This document shows positions 54,210-62,834 of a stretch of 63,310 nt of DNA, one piece after another. Each line of letters starts with the position of its first letter. Within the stretch, counting starts at the first letter, position 1. Location: contig JABJIE010000015.1 in the NCBI GenBank assembly GCA_018661505.1, positions 72,424-135,733 of the forward strand, in the 5' to 3' direction. The translations under genes were made by a program, and so were the position numbers. The stretch is from Lentimicrobiaceae bacterium (GTDB lineage: Bacteria; Bacteroidota; Bacteroidia; Bacteroidales; F082). The notes under the pieces were generated by a model. That model did no database searches, was not told the origin of the DNA, and saw only the letters and a list, made by a program, of their open reading frames with translations.

Positions 54210-54713
54210 ATGAAGTACGAAATTAAAGTAGGTGATAAGGTGTCTGATATAAGACTAATAAGCAAGGAGGGAAACACTGCCGAAGTTGCCATTGGTGATC
54301 AGATTTATAAAGTGGACATTGTTGAAGTTGAACAAGGTATATATTCACTGCTATATGATGGAATATCATATAATATTGAGCTAACAACTAACAACAAGAA
54401 AGACTATAAGGCAACAACATTGTATGATAGTTTTGATGTTGAAATTATTGATGCTGAAACAAGATATAAGAACAGTAGAAAAAGTTCTGAGGATGATGAT
54501 CATGCATTTATTTCTACTCCAATGCCTGGTAAAATTGTGAAGATTCTAGTAAAAGAAGGAGATAAAGTTAAGGGTGGAGATACTGTTGTTGTTGTTTCTG
54601 CCATGAAAATGGAAAGTGAATACAAGGTTGTAAAGGATAGAACAATTACTAAAGTGCTAGTTAAGGAAGGTGATAATATTGAAGGTGATCAACCATTAAT
54701 TATGCTTGATTAA
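54210..54713 (+). CDS. Biotin carboxyl carrier subunit
   Basis: 167 residues from the ATG at 54210; a TTG at 54195 is a less likely start. The N-terminal ~90 residues are the extended adaptor domain of acyl-CoA carboxylase carriers. The biotinyl domain follows, starting FISTPMPGKIVKILVKEGD, with the biotin-accepting Lys133 in VSAMKMESE. Carries carboxybiotin between the neighbouring subunits. 15 bp after the carboxylase gene. Confidence 0.95.
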   Translation: MKYEIKVGDKVSDIRLISKEGNTAEVAIGDQIYKVDIVEVEQGIYSLLYDGISYNIELTTNNKKDYKATTLYDSFDVEIIDAETRYKNSRKSSEDDDHAFISTPMPGKIVKILVKEGDKVKGGDTVVVVSAMKMESEYKVVKDRTITKVLVKEGDNIEGDQPLIMLD

Positions 54714-54748
54714 CCTAAATTTAAATAAGAAAACATAATCAGGAAGCT

Positions 54749-56281
54749 ATGTCGCTGAAATCAAAAATAGAAATATTAGAGGAAAAAAGTAAACAGGCTG
54801 AGTTGGGTGGTGGTCAAAGCCGCATCGACAAACAGCATAAGGCGGGACGATTAACTGCTCGTGAGAGAATTAATCAATTACTTGATCCAGGAACTTTTGT
54901 GGAGATTGACAAATTTGTAACGCATCGATGCACTGATTTCGGGATGGAAAATAACAAGACCCTTGGAGATGGTGTAGTATCTGGTTATGGGAAAATAGAT
55001 GGCAGGCTGATGTATGTTTTTGCCCAAGACTTTACCGTTGCTGGTGGATCTCTTAGCCGTACAAATGCGAATAAGATTATCAAAGTAATGGATCTAGCAA
55101 TGAAGATGGGAACCCCAGTAATTGGATTAAATGATTCTGGTGGTGCTAGAATACAGGAAGGTGTTGAAAGTTTAGCAGGCTATGCAGATATTTTTTATAG
55201 AAATGTCAGGAGCTCTGGTGTAATTCCTCAAATATCAGCTATTTTGGGGCCATGTGCTGGGGGTGCTGTTTATTCTCCTGCCATAACAGACTTTATTTTA
55301 ATGGTTAAGGAAACATCTTTCATGTTTGTAACAGGACCTGATGTAATAAAAACAGTAACTAATGAGGATGTGACCATGGAAGATTTAGGTGGTGCCATGA
55401 CACATAATAAACAATCTGGAGTTGCCCACTTTACTGCTGATAATGATGAGCAAGCTGTATTAATGGTTCGTGAACTTATGAGTTTTCTTCCTTCCAATAA
55501 TATGGAGGATCCTCCGGTAAAGGTATGCGCAGATGATCTCAATCGACTTGAACCAAAACTTGATGAAATCGTACCAATTGATCCAAACAAACCGTATAAT
55601 ATGTTTGATATTATTATGCCGGTTATAGATGATCATCATTTCCTAGAAGTACAGCCACATTTTGCACAAAATATAATCGTTGGTTTTGCTAGAATTGCCG
55701 GAAAACCAATAGGAATAGTTGCTAATCAACCTTCTGTTTTGGCAGGAGTATTAGATATAGCAAGCTCCACAAAGGCAGCAAGATTTGTAAGATTCTGTGA
55801 TGCTTTTAATATTCCTTTGATAACATTTGAGGATGTTCCAGGATTTCTACCAGGTACTGCTCAGGAATTTGGTGGAATCATAAAGCATGGAGCCAAATTG
55901 CTATATGCATTTGCGGAAGCAACAGTTCCAAAAATTACTATTATAACAAGAAAAGCATATGGTGGTGCTTATGATGTAATGGCAAGTAAGCATATTGGTG
56001 CGGATGTTAATTATGCTTACCCCACTGCAGAAATTGCCGTAATGGGCCCTGATGGCGCGGTAAATATCATATATAGAAATCTACCAGAAGAAGAACGCAA
56101 GGGAAAAGTAGATGAGTATCGTGCAAATTTTGCAAGTCCATATAAAGCTGCAGAACTTGGATACATAGATGAGATTATATATCCTCATGAAACTCGTATG
56201 AAGATTGCTCAGGCTTTGGAAATGACAAAAAATAAAACAGATAATACACCCCCCAAAAAGCATGGTAATATACCACTTTAG
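54749..56281 (+). CDS. Acyl-CoA carboxylase, carboxyltransferase (PccB/MmdA-like) subunit
   Basis: 510 residues, two crotonase-like halves: N-terminal [17 protein letters not shown] and [16 protein letters not shown]-terminal [15 protein letters not shown] and [16 protein letters not shown]. Transfers CO2 from carboxybiotin to an acyl-CoA, most likely propionyl-CoA given the PccB/MmdA type. No sodium-pump beta subunit is nearby, which favours a soluble carboxylase over methylmalonyl-CoA decarboxylase. This links odd-chain beta-oxidation to methylmalonyl-CoA. Confidence 0.95.
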   Translation: MSLKSKIEILEEKSKQAELGGGQSRIDKQHKAGRLTARERINQLLDPGTFVEIDKFVTHRCTDFGMENNKTLGDGVVSGYGKIDGRLMYVFAQDFTVAGGSLSRTNANKIIKVMDLAMKMGTPVIGLNDSGGARIQEGVESLAGYADIFYRNVRSSGVIPQISAILGPCAGGAVYSPAITDFILMVKETSFMFVTGPDVIKTVTNEDVTMEDLGGAMTHNKQSGVAHFTADNDEQAVLMVRELMSFLPSNNMEDPPVKVCADDLNRLEPKLDEIVPIDPNKPYNMFDIIMPVIDDHHFLEVQPHFAQNIIVGFARIAGKPIGIVANQPSVLAGVLDIASSTKAARFVRFCDAFNIPLITFEDVPGFLPGTAQEFGGIIKHGAKLLYAFAEATVPKITIITRKAYGGAYDVMASKHIGADVNYAYPTAEIAVMGPDGAVNIIYRNLPEEERKGKVDEYRANFASPYKAAELGYIDEIIYPHETRMKIAQALEMTKNKTDNTPPKKHGNIPL

Positions 56282-56327
56282 AGAAGAAATATTCTCATGT
56301 TTTATCTAATTTGGAGGGATTTAAAGT

Positions 56328-58865
56328 CTATTTAACCAGCACAAAGTGTTCATGAATATTCGCACCACTTTCCGTTAGGATATTTACAATATATCTTCCA
56401 TTAATCATATTATTTGTTTTTATGGTAAGGGTCTCAGTTGAGCCTTTTCCAATACCATTAATTGTCTTAATGTTTCGTCCTAGAAGGGTTTGTATTCTGA
56501 TAGTATAACTCTCCATTTTAACAATAGTAAATGATAGTTTAAGAGCACCCTTAACTGGATTAGGGTAAATGGTAAGATTGGTAGCAATTACTTCATCAAT
56601 GTTTGTACAATCATCAATTGTTACTTGAAACTCGTCAGATGTTACTAAACATTCTTGACCAATACTTTCTGATACCTGAATCATCCCTAACCCATGGACA
56701 CCCCATAAAACAGTTATCATGTGTGTTCCATTTCCAGATGTAATTTCCCCTCCTGTTACCATCCAATCATACGAACTAGCTAAATTTTCATAAGTGGTAT
56801 ATTCAGCTTCTTCTTCGTCACAAACCATAGAAGGCCCATTAACCTCAGGCTCAGGTTGGGATAAGATTGTTATTTCAAGTGGTATTGATTCATTACCAAT
56901 ACCGCAGTCGTTACTACCATTAGTTGTAAGATTTGCTAAACCAGAAAATGCAAGGTCCCAGTCTATGGAAATATTCTCTCCACTTCCTACTATTGTTCCT
57001 GCATCGGCAGGATAAAGGTTCCAATAAATTGTATCAGCAGCAAATATAGGTTGAGTTGTATAATCAGTTATTGAACCAGCACAAACAGTATCTGGGCCCT
57101 CTGGAGTATAGCCAGCTTCTGGAATAAACTCAACAAAAATATATGGTGTTCCTACCATATTTTCAGAGCATGTGCCTGTGGTTCCTGTTACTGTGTATAT
57201 TCCTTGAGAGGATTGTATTCCAAAGCTAATGGGATTACCAGTTCCATCTACTATAATTCCAGTCGTTGAGCCATCTAGAAATAGCTCGTATGCGACAGCT
57301 GTTTCAGATCCATCAAGAGTAATTTCAATTCCAGGGTCTCCCGAGCAGTAGCCACCACCTTCACTAAGTTCAAATGCCTGAGGTGTCATATTAAGAGTGC
57401 AGGTTAGCTCCAGTGACCATGGGCCATATCCACACATATTATTAGCTTTTACTTTAATTGTATATGTGCCAGTAAATGCATTGTCAGATTCAAATGTGCC
57501 CGTAGTACCTGTGCCGCTGATATTTCCTGCGCCTGAGGGATCTACCTCCCAGAAGTATGTATCAGCGCCTGATACTGGTTGTGTTGTATAGTCTACTGTT
57601 ACACCAGCACATAGTATGGTGTCACCAGCAGGCTGATCTGGAGCGGATGGATCTTCCAATACTGTTATCATATCTGGGATAATTTCAGTACTTATATTTG
57701 TTCCGTCTGACACCTCTAGACTCACATCAAAAACCCCAATCGAATTATATACTACACTTGGATTTTGATTAGTTGAGGTTGAAGGTGTTCCACCTTCAAA
57801 TGTCCAATTCCATGATGTAATAGCCCCTACGGATAAGTCAGTAAAATTGACTGTATTTCCTGTGCAAACGCTATCAACATCCGAAGAAAAATTTGCGTTA
57901 AACTGTGCCTCTCTTGTAATAATGGTTCCTTGTGATCCACATGCAAATAAGGCTGAACTTTCAACTTCTCTTATTCTATAAAGATGTGATTGGCCCGGGC
58001 CATTATGCTCAAACGACCAGTTGGCACCAAAATCAGTTGTTACATAGATATTTTCATCTGTTCCTCCAACATAAGCAGTACCATTATCATATGCCTTAGC
58101 TGCATAAAAATTTTCATAACCAGTTGTGTATGTCGACCAAGTTGTACCTCCGTCATTTGTTGCAAACATCTTTTCTTCACCGCCAACAACACCAAATGAC
58201 GCATCAGCAAAATCAAGTCCAAAAAGCATGGCGGGTAATGTTGCAGATACATTCCAGTTATGACCTCCATCCGTAGATTTAATGACATTACCGGATGTGC
58301 CAACAGCAAACAGAGTATTTTGATCTGCATAACAAATACCCATAATATTTACATTAGTTCCGGATGTTGCGGATACCCATGTATTACCTCCATCACTTGT
58401 AATAAATACTGATTGATCACTGGAACTATTCATACTAGCTGCAGCAACACCATTGCTACTATCCCAAAAAACTACATCCACATAATACCATACATTAGAG
58501 CCACATGTAGTAGGTACCCATGTGTTACCTCCATCTGTAGTTTTTATAAAATAATTATTCCATCCTCCAGCAAAGCCCAGTGTTTCACTTATAAACCAAA
58601 TTCCTTGTAATCCATCAATTACTCCAGATGTTGGTAAGATTGTAGTCCAGTTATTTCCTCCATCCGTAGTTTTTACAATTACTCCATCGGCATCATAAGT
58701 ATATTGCATGCCACATGCATAGCCAATGGTGCTTTGGTTTGGTGGAAATGACATTCCAAAGAGAATAAATGAAGTTCCTGTGCTTGAAACATAATTCCAA
58801 CTTTGAGCGTTTAGTTGTAGTATAAAAAATGTAAGTGCAGCTAGTATTGATAATATTTTCTTCAT
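56328..58865 (-). CDS. T9SS-secreted YCF48/PKD repeat protein
   Basis: 845 residues. Signal peptide to about 20; YCF48/BNR-like beta-propeller repeats (TTDGGNNWTT, TTDGGNTWVP, TSDGGNTWVS, STDGGHNWNV) over about 60-310; a PKD domain (about 330-400: VNFTDLSVGAITSWNWTFEG); more Ig/PKD-like domains; and a T9SS type A C-terminus (about 765-845: NLTIYPNPVKGALKLSF). A secreted or surface adhesin or structural protein. Monocistronic. Confidence 0.9.
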   Translation of the reverse strand: MKKILSILAALTFFILQLNAQSWNYVSSTGTSFILFGMSFPPNQSTIGYACGMQYTYDADGVIVKTTDGGNNWTTILPTSGVIDGLQGIWFISETLGFAGGWNNYFIKTTDGGNTWVPTTCGSNVWYYVDVVFWDSSNGVAAASMNSSSDQSVFITSDGGNTWVSATSGTNVNIMGICYADQNTLFAVGTSGNVIKSTDGGHNWNVSATLPAMLFGLDFADASFGVVGGEEKMFATNDGGTTWSTYTTGYENFYAAKAYDNGTAYVGGTDENIYVTTDFGANWSFEHNGPGQSHLYRIREVESSALFACGSQGTIITREAQFNANFSSDVDSVCTGNTVNFTDLSVGAITSWNWTFEGGTPSTSTNQNPSVVYNSIGVFDVSLEVSDGTNISTEIIPDMITVLEDPSAPDQPAGDTILCAGVTVDYTTQPVSGADTYFWEVDPSGAGNISGTGTTGTFESDNAFTGTYTIKVKANNMCGYGPWSLELTCTLNMTPQAFELSEGGGYCSGDPGIEITLDGSETAVAYELFLDGSTTGIIVDGTGNPISFGIQSSQGIYTVTGTTGTCSENMVGTPYIFVEFIPEAGYTPEGPDTVCAGSITDYTTQPIFAADTIYWNLYPADAGTIVGSGENISIDWDLAFSGLANLTTNGSNDCGIGNESIPLEITILSQPEPEVNGPSMVCDEEEAEYTTYENLASSYDWMVTGGEITSGNGTHMITVLWGVHGLGMIQVSESIGQECLVTSDEFQVTIDDCTNIDEVIATNLTIYPNPVKGALKLSFTIVKMESYTIRIQTLLGRNIKTINGIGKGSTETLTIKTNNMINGRYIVNILTESGANIHEHFVLVK

Positions 58866-58942
58866 GGTTGTCTTGTCTTTGCTGGGTATAAAATTATCTA
58901 TTATAGACTCAAATGTAACTTAATTATTTGGTCTAATGCCAT

Positions 58943-58975
58943 AAAAAAAGGGCTTATGATATTCACAAGCCCTTT
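58943..58975 (-). terminator. Rho-independent terminator after the EF-G-like gene
   Basis: Perfect 9-bp stem AAAGGGCTT (58947-58955) and AAGCCCTTT (58967-58975), 11-nt loop, T-run on the minus strand. It lies 19 bp after the stop at 58995. Confidence 0.85.
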
Positions 58976-58994
58976 AAATAATAATTTTATGATG

Positions 58995-61130
58995 TTAATC
59001 TTCATCTTCTTGGGATGCTTCATAAGCTTTTAGAAGTTGATTCTGCACATCTGAGGGAACTTGCTGATACTGATCGAACTCAGAGCTGAAAACACCTCTT
59101 CCTGATGTGATTGCACTCAATGATGTTGCATATCTAGTCATTTCAGCAGCAGGAATTTTTGCCTTGATAACTTGATTACGACCTTTTGCACCCATACCCA
59201 TTATAATGCCTCTCCTTCCTTGTAAATCTGTCATTACTGCACCCATCATATCTTCTGGGACAGTGATTTCAACATCGTTTACAGGTTCCATAATTTTCGG
59301 CCCAGCGTTTTTAAAAGCTGTACTAAATGCATTACGACCTGCTAACTTGAACGATATTTCATTTGAATCAACGGGATGCATTTTACCATCATATATGTAA
59401 ACTACAATATCACGAGCATATGAACCTGTTAATGGGCCCTCAGTCATTCTCTCCATCACCCCTTTTAGGATGGCAGGAAGAAAACGTGCATCAATTGCAC
59501 CACCTACAATACAATTGTTCACAATAAGTTTACCACCCCATGGCATATCATGTACATCAGTTCCTCTTACTGGTATGTCAGTAGGATCTTTATATCCATC
59601 AAAATATGGCATAATTCTTAGGTGAACTTCACCAAATTGACCAGAGCCACCGGATTGCTTTTTATGACGATAATCAGCATTTGCAGTTTTGGTTATGGTT
59701 TCGCGATACGGAATCTTTGGAGAATCTGTTTCAACCTTAATTTTGTGAGCATTTTGCATGTACCATTTTATGGTATTAAGATGAAACTCTCCTTGTGTTT
59801 TGACAAGTAATTGCTTAAGTTCCCTTGAGTATTCAATCTCGATTGTGGGATCTGTGCGATGCATTTCGTTTAAGATAGTTCCTAATTTTTCATCATCTCC
59901 ACTATCAACAGCACTCATGGCAACTGTATAAATTGGCACAGGTAATGTTAACCCTTCAAAGCCAGCATCTGCTACCTTAGAATCCATTAGTGAATCACCT
60001 GTTCTTACATCTTTAAGTTTGATAGTAATTGCAATATCACCAGCAACAACTTTTTCTATTTTTTCTCTATTTTTTCCGTTTAGAACAAAAAATTGTGATA
60101 GTCTTTCCTTGTTTCCAGTTCTTGGATTTATTAAATCCATACCCTCTGTAAGAGTTCCTCCATATAATTTAAAACATGAAACTTCCCCCAGATGTTGCTC
60201 AATTGATGTTTTGAAAACAAATAATGCGGTTGGGTCAGATGTGCTAGTTTTAAAGGCTTTACCATTTGTTGTTTCTCTTTCTGGCATTTCATTTGGCGCT
60301 GGGCATGAATTTGTTATGAAATCCATTACTCGAGTTGCACCAATCCCTGATTTTGCAGAGGTACACATTACGGGAAAAATAGATCTGCTTATCATTCCCA
60401 AACGAACACCTTCTCTCATTTCCTCCAAGGTAAGTGTATCATTTTCAAAATATTTTTCCATTAGCTTTTCATCACCTTCAGCAGCATTCTCAACTAGAGT
60501 GAGGTGTAAATCATCAGCTTTATCTTTTTCAGAGTCTGGAATATCTGATATCTCAGGTTCTCCACCATTGTTATTGAATTTCAACTGCTTCATTAACATG
60601 AGGTCAATAATGGTATTAAAACCTTCCCCGATAGATACTGGATACTGAATAACTGTTACCTTATCACCGAAATATTCTTTGAGAGAGTTTACAGAATCAT
60701 TGAAATTTGCACCTTGGTGGTCAAGTTGGTTAACAGCAAATACTGTTGGACATGATGATATCTCAGTTTGTCCCCACGCAATTTCAGAGGTTGCCTCTAC
60801 ACCACTTTGTCCATTTACCATGAATAATGCTGTATCACATACATTTAGAGCAGCAGCAGTGTCACCAACAAAATCAGAAAAACCAGGAACATCAATGATA
60901 TTTATTTTTTTCTCATTATAAACGCTATACATCAAAGTTGAATGAACAGAGTGCTGTCTATCCAACTCAATTGGTCTATAATCTGAAACTGTATTTTTAT
61001 CATCCACATTCCCCCTTCTGCTAATAACCTTACCTTCAAACACCATGGCCTCAGCCATCGTTGTTTTACCTGATTTAGCACCACCTATGAGTGCGATATT
61101 TCTAATCTCTTCCGTTTGGTAAATCTTCAT
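58995..61130 (-). CDS. Elongation factor G-like GTPase (EF-G2 type)
   Basis: 711 residues with all EF-G domains. The GTPase motifs deviate from canonical EF-G: G1 is GGAKSGKTT (residues 16-24, not GHIDAGKTT), G3 is DVPGF and G4 is NQLDH instead of NKMD. Domain IV is present (YRHKKQSGGSGQFGEVHLRI) and the C-terminus is acidic (ASQEDED). This pattern marks the second, non-essential EF-G class found in many bacteria; its ribosomal task is not settled. It has a ~120-nt leader with paired repeats. Not with the str operon, so not the housekeeping fusA. Confidence 0.9.
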   Translation of the reverse strand: MKIYQTEEIRNIALIGGAKSGKTTMAEAMVFEGKVISRRGNVDDKNTVSDYRPIELDRQHSVHSTLMYSVYNEKKINIIDVPGFSDFVGDTAAALNVCDTALFMVNGQSGVEATSEIAWGQTEISSCPTVFAVNQLDHQGANFNDSVNSLKEYFGDKVTVIQYPVSIGEGFNTIIDLMLMKQLKFNNNGGEPEISDIPDSEKDKADDLHLTLVENAAEGDEKLMEKYFENDTLTLEEMREGVRLGMISRSIFPVMCTSAKSGIGATRVMDFITNSCPAPNEMPERETTNGKAFKTSTSDPTALFVFKTSIEQHLGEVSCFKLYGGTLTEGMDLINPRTGNKERLSQFFVLNGKNREKIEKVVAGDIAITIKLKDVRTGDSLMDSKVADAGFEGLTLPVPIYTVAMSAVDSGDDEKLGTILNEMHRTDPTIEIEYSRELKQLLVKTQGEFHLNTIKWYMQNAHKIKVETDSPKIPYRETITKTANADYRHKKQSGGSGQFGEVHLRIMPYFDGYKDPTDIPVRGTDVHDMPWGGKLIVNNCIVGGAIDARFLPAILKGVMERMTEGPLTGSYARDIVVYIYDGKMHPVDSNEISFKLAGRNAFSTAFKNAGPKIMEPVNDVEITVPEDMMGAVMTDLQGRRGIIMGMGAKGRNQVIKAKIPAAEMTRYATSLSAITSGRGVFSSEFDQYQQVPSDVQNQLLKAYEASQEDED

Positions 61131-61148
61131 GCGTTAGTTGTTTTAATG

Positions 61149-61241
61149 TTGAATACTTAATTTCCCTATCAATTTATGCCATCTGCATCTTAATGCGCCA
61201 GCCATATTGTAGTATTCAAATACCTAAAAAACTAGCGCATT
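61149..61241 (-). promoter_or_regulatory. Interleaved inverted repeats in the EF-G-like leader
   Basis: Two perfect inverted repeats interlock: TTGAATACT (61149-61157) with AGTATTCAA (61211-61219), and AATGCGC (61192-61198) with GCGCATT (61235-61241). All arms fall inside the predicted 5' leader (start near 61251, ATG at 61130). The A-B-A'-B' order would make a pseudoknot-like fold or two competing hairpins. Confidence 0.4.
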
Positions 61242-61257
61242 TCAAAAATAAGGGAGG

Positions 61258-61265
61258 CAAATGTA
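61258..61265 (-). promoter_or_regulatory. -7 box of the EF-G-like gene
   Basis: TACATTTG on the minus strand; predicted start near 61251, so the leader is unusually long for this window (most are 10-20 nt). Confidence 0.45.
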
Positions 61266-61367
61266 ACGAAATAAATCTAAAATACATAGCATTATATGCT
61301 ATTTATAAGGGGTCTAATATATATTGAAGGTTTGAGGAAAAGAGCTCCTTTGTATCAATGATTGGTC

Positions 61368-62339
61368 TTAATTATTTACTTGAGGATTGATAATTTCCCA
61401 GTTTTTATCAGAAATTTTAGCACCAATTACTTGAATGACATTTGAAGCGAGTAATGATCCTATTTCTCCAGATTTTTTGTTGCCAAGATTATTAATGTAA
61501 CCGTATAAAAATCCAGCTGCGTAAATATCTCCAGCACCAGTTGTGTCTATTGGGGTTAATTTATCTATCTTAACTATATCTATCTTATCGCCTGTTTTTA
61601 TCATGGATCCTTCGCCACCAATTTTTACAACTGCAGTTTCACATATTTGTGCAAGGCTATTGAGTGCATCTTCTGGCTCCATGCCAGTGAAAGCTTTTGC
61701 TTCTTCCTCATTTGCAAATACAATATCTACATACTTAGATATCATTTCTTGCAAAAACTCAAGATTATCTTCAACAACATTATAGCTTGCCAGATCAACT
61801 GATATTTTTAATCCATTTGATTTTGCCTTTTGCAATATGGATTCAACAAGATCATGATTTTGAACTAAATAGCCCTCAATATGTAATAGACCATGGTCTT
61901 TAAATAAGTCTTCAACTATTCCATCTGCAGATAATTCAATTGCAGCTCCAAGAAATGTTCCAAAGGTTCTTTCCCCGTCTTTGCTTATCATTGTATTTGC
62001 TACACCAGAGGGTGAATCACTCATGATAAGTAATGGGTTTATATTATTTTTAACCAAGTCGGTTTTAAAAAAATTTCCATTTTCATCTTTACCTACTGTT
62101 CCTATGAAGGAAGTTTCCATGCCTAATTTTGCCAAACCATGAATGGTATTTGCTGCTGAACCACCCGAAGCCATTTCGGTTTTTAGCCCTTTACTTTTGT
62201 TTTGTATTTCAGTTGATTTATCTGAGTCCACCAACTGCATACTTCCTTTGGGTAAGTTGAGCTCATTTAATAAAGAATCATCTTCTATCTGTATAAGAGC
62301 ATCAACAAGTGCATTGCCAATTCCTAATATTTTTGTCAT
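61368..62339 (-). CDS. PfkB-family kinase, adenosine kinase-like
   Basis: 323 residues from the ATG at 62339; the in-frame upstream start at 62402 lies before the -7 box (62356-62363) and is rejected. Ribokinase-fold motifs: ASGGSAANTIHGLAKLG near the N-terminus and the catalytic DTTGAGDIYAAGFLYGY (anion hole and Asp base). Bacteroidota members with the ILGIGNALVDALIQI opening are usually labelled adenosine kinase; other sugar or nucleoside substrates remain possible. Confidence 0.88.
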   Translation of the reverse strand: MTKILGIGNALVDALIQIEDDSLLNELNLPKGSMQLVDSDKSTEIQNKSKGLKTEMASGGSAANTIHGLAKLGMETSFIGTVGKDENGNFFKTDLVKNNINPLLIMSDSPSGVANTMISKDGERTFGTFLGAAIELSADGIVEDLFKDHGLLHIEGYLVQNHDLVESILQKAKSNGLKISVDLASYNVVEDNLEFLQEMISKYVDIVFANEEEAKAFTGMEPEDALNSLAQICETAVVKIGGEGSMIKTGDKIDIVKIDKLTPIDTTGAGDIYAAGFLYGYINNLGNKKSGEIGSLLASNVIQVIGAKISDKNWEIINPQVNN

Positions 62340-62355
62340 AAGGGTTAAATTTTCG

Positions 62356-62363
62356 CAAAAGTA
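62356..62363 (-). promoter_or_regulatory. -7 box of the PfkB-family gene
   Basis: TACTTTTG on the minus strand; predicted start near 62349, ~10-nt leader to the ATG at 62339. TTG 23 bp upstream. Confidence 0.5.
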
Positions 62364-62494
62364 AGAATTTATATAAGTAGAGTTAACAAGATGCCATATC
62401 AATTAAACTTTATGTTCAATTCAAATTATAACAGACCAAAAAGATACCTTTTGAGGTGGAGACATCAAATTGATCAAAAAAACACAATATTTTG

Positions 62495-62525
62495 TTTGCT
62501 TAAAAAGCAATATTATATATCTTTG
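62495..62525 (+). promoter_or_regulatory. Promoter of tRNA-Asn
   Basis: TTTG (62495-62498), 19-bp spacer, TATCTTTG (62518-62525): the best match to the Bacteroidota TTTG/TAnnTTTG consensus in the window. Predicted start near 62532, 16 nt before the mature tRNA. Confidence 0.75.
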
Positions 62526-62547
62526 CGCCCTGTTTTTAACGAAACAT

Positions 62548-62621
62548 TCCTCCTTAGCTCAGTTGGTTAGAGCATCTGACTGTTAATCAGAGGGTCCTTA
62601 GTTCGAGCCTAAGAGGAGGAG
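62548..62621 (+). tRNA. tRNA-Asn (GTT)
   Basis: Full cloverleaf: acceptor TCCTCCT with AGGAGGA, D-stem GCTC/GAGC, anticodon stem TCTGA/TCAGA around loop CTGTTAA (anticodon GTT), T-stem CTTAG/CTAAG with loop TTCGAGC, discriminator G. The 3' CCA is not encoded (GCA follows as genomic sequence). Followed by a terminator at 62630-62661. Confidence 0.97.
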
Positions 62622-62629
62622 CACGTTAT

Positions 62630-62661
62630 AAAGCACGTACAGCAATGTAGGTGCTTTTTTT
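62630..62661 (+). terminator. Rho-independent terminator after tRNA-Asn
   Basis: Stem AAAGCAC (62630-62636) and GTGCTTT (62651-62657), followed by a T-run. Confidence 0.7.
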
Positions 62662-62706
62662 ATGCAATACATTGGGCGAGAAGTTTATACCGAACTCGTT
62701 TCGGGA

Positions 62707-62723
62707 AGCCTAAGAGGAGGAGC
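62707..62723 (+). repeat. Duplicated 3' end of tRNA-Asn
   Basis: A 17-nt exact copy of the tRNA 3' end (T-arm 3' strand, acceptor, discriminator; original at 62606-62622) lies 101 bp downstream. It is preceded by a short hairpin (CCGAA/TTCGG, 62690-62704). This could be a remnant of a deleted tandem tRNA copy, or an att-like scar. Confidence 0.75.
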
Positions 62724-62733
62724 CATCTTAGAC

Positions 62734-62759
62734 AAGCCATCGAAAATCGATGGCTTTTT
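62734..62759 (+). terminator. Second terminator, behind the tRNA 3'-end copy
   Basis: Perfect 10-bp stem AAGCCATCGA/TCGATGGCTT, AAA loop, then a T-run. It lies 10 nt after the duplicated tRNA end. Confidence 0.8.
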
Positions 62760-62834
62760 CTTTTGCTACAAGGCTTGAAGTGGATGCAAGATAGTTGCTT
62801 TTGAAATTCTTAATTTAAACTTGAGAAGTGAACT

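Noticed and set aside
62662-62778. 38-codon plus-strand frame spanning the duplicated tRNA end
   Set aside because: It would read through a strong terminator hairpin and the tRNA copy; no family match.
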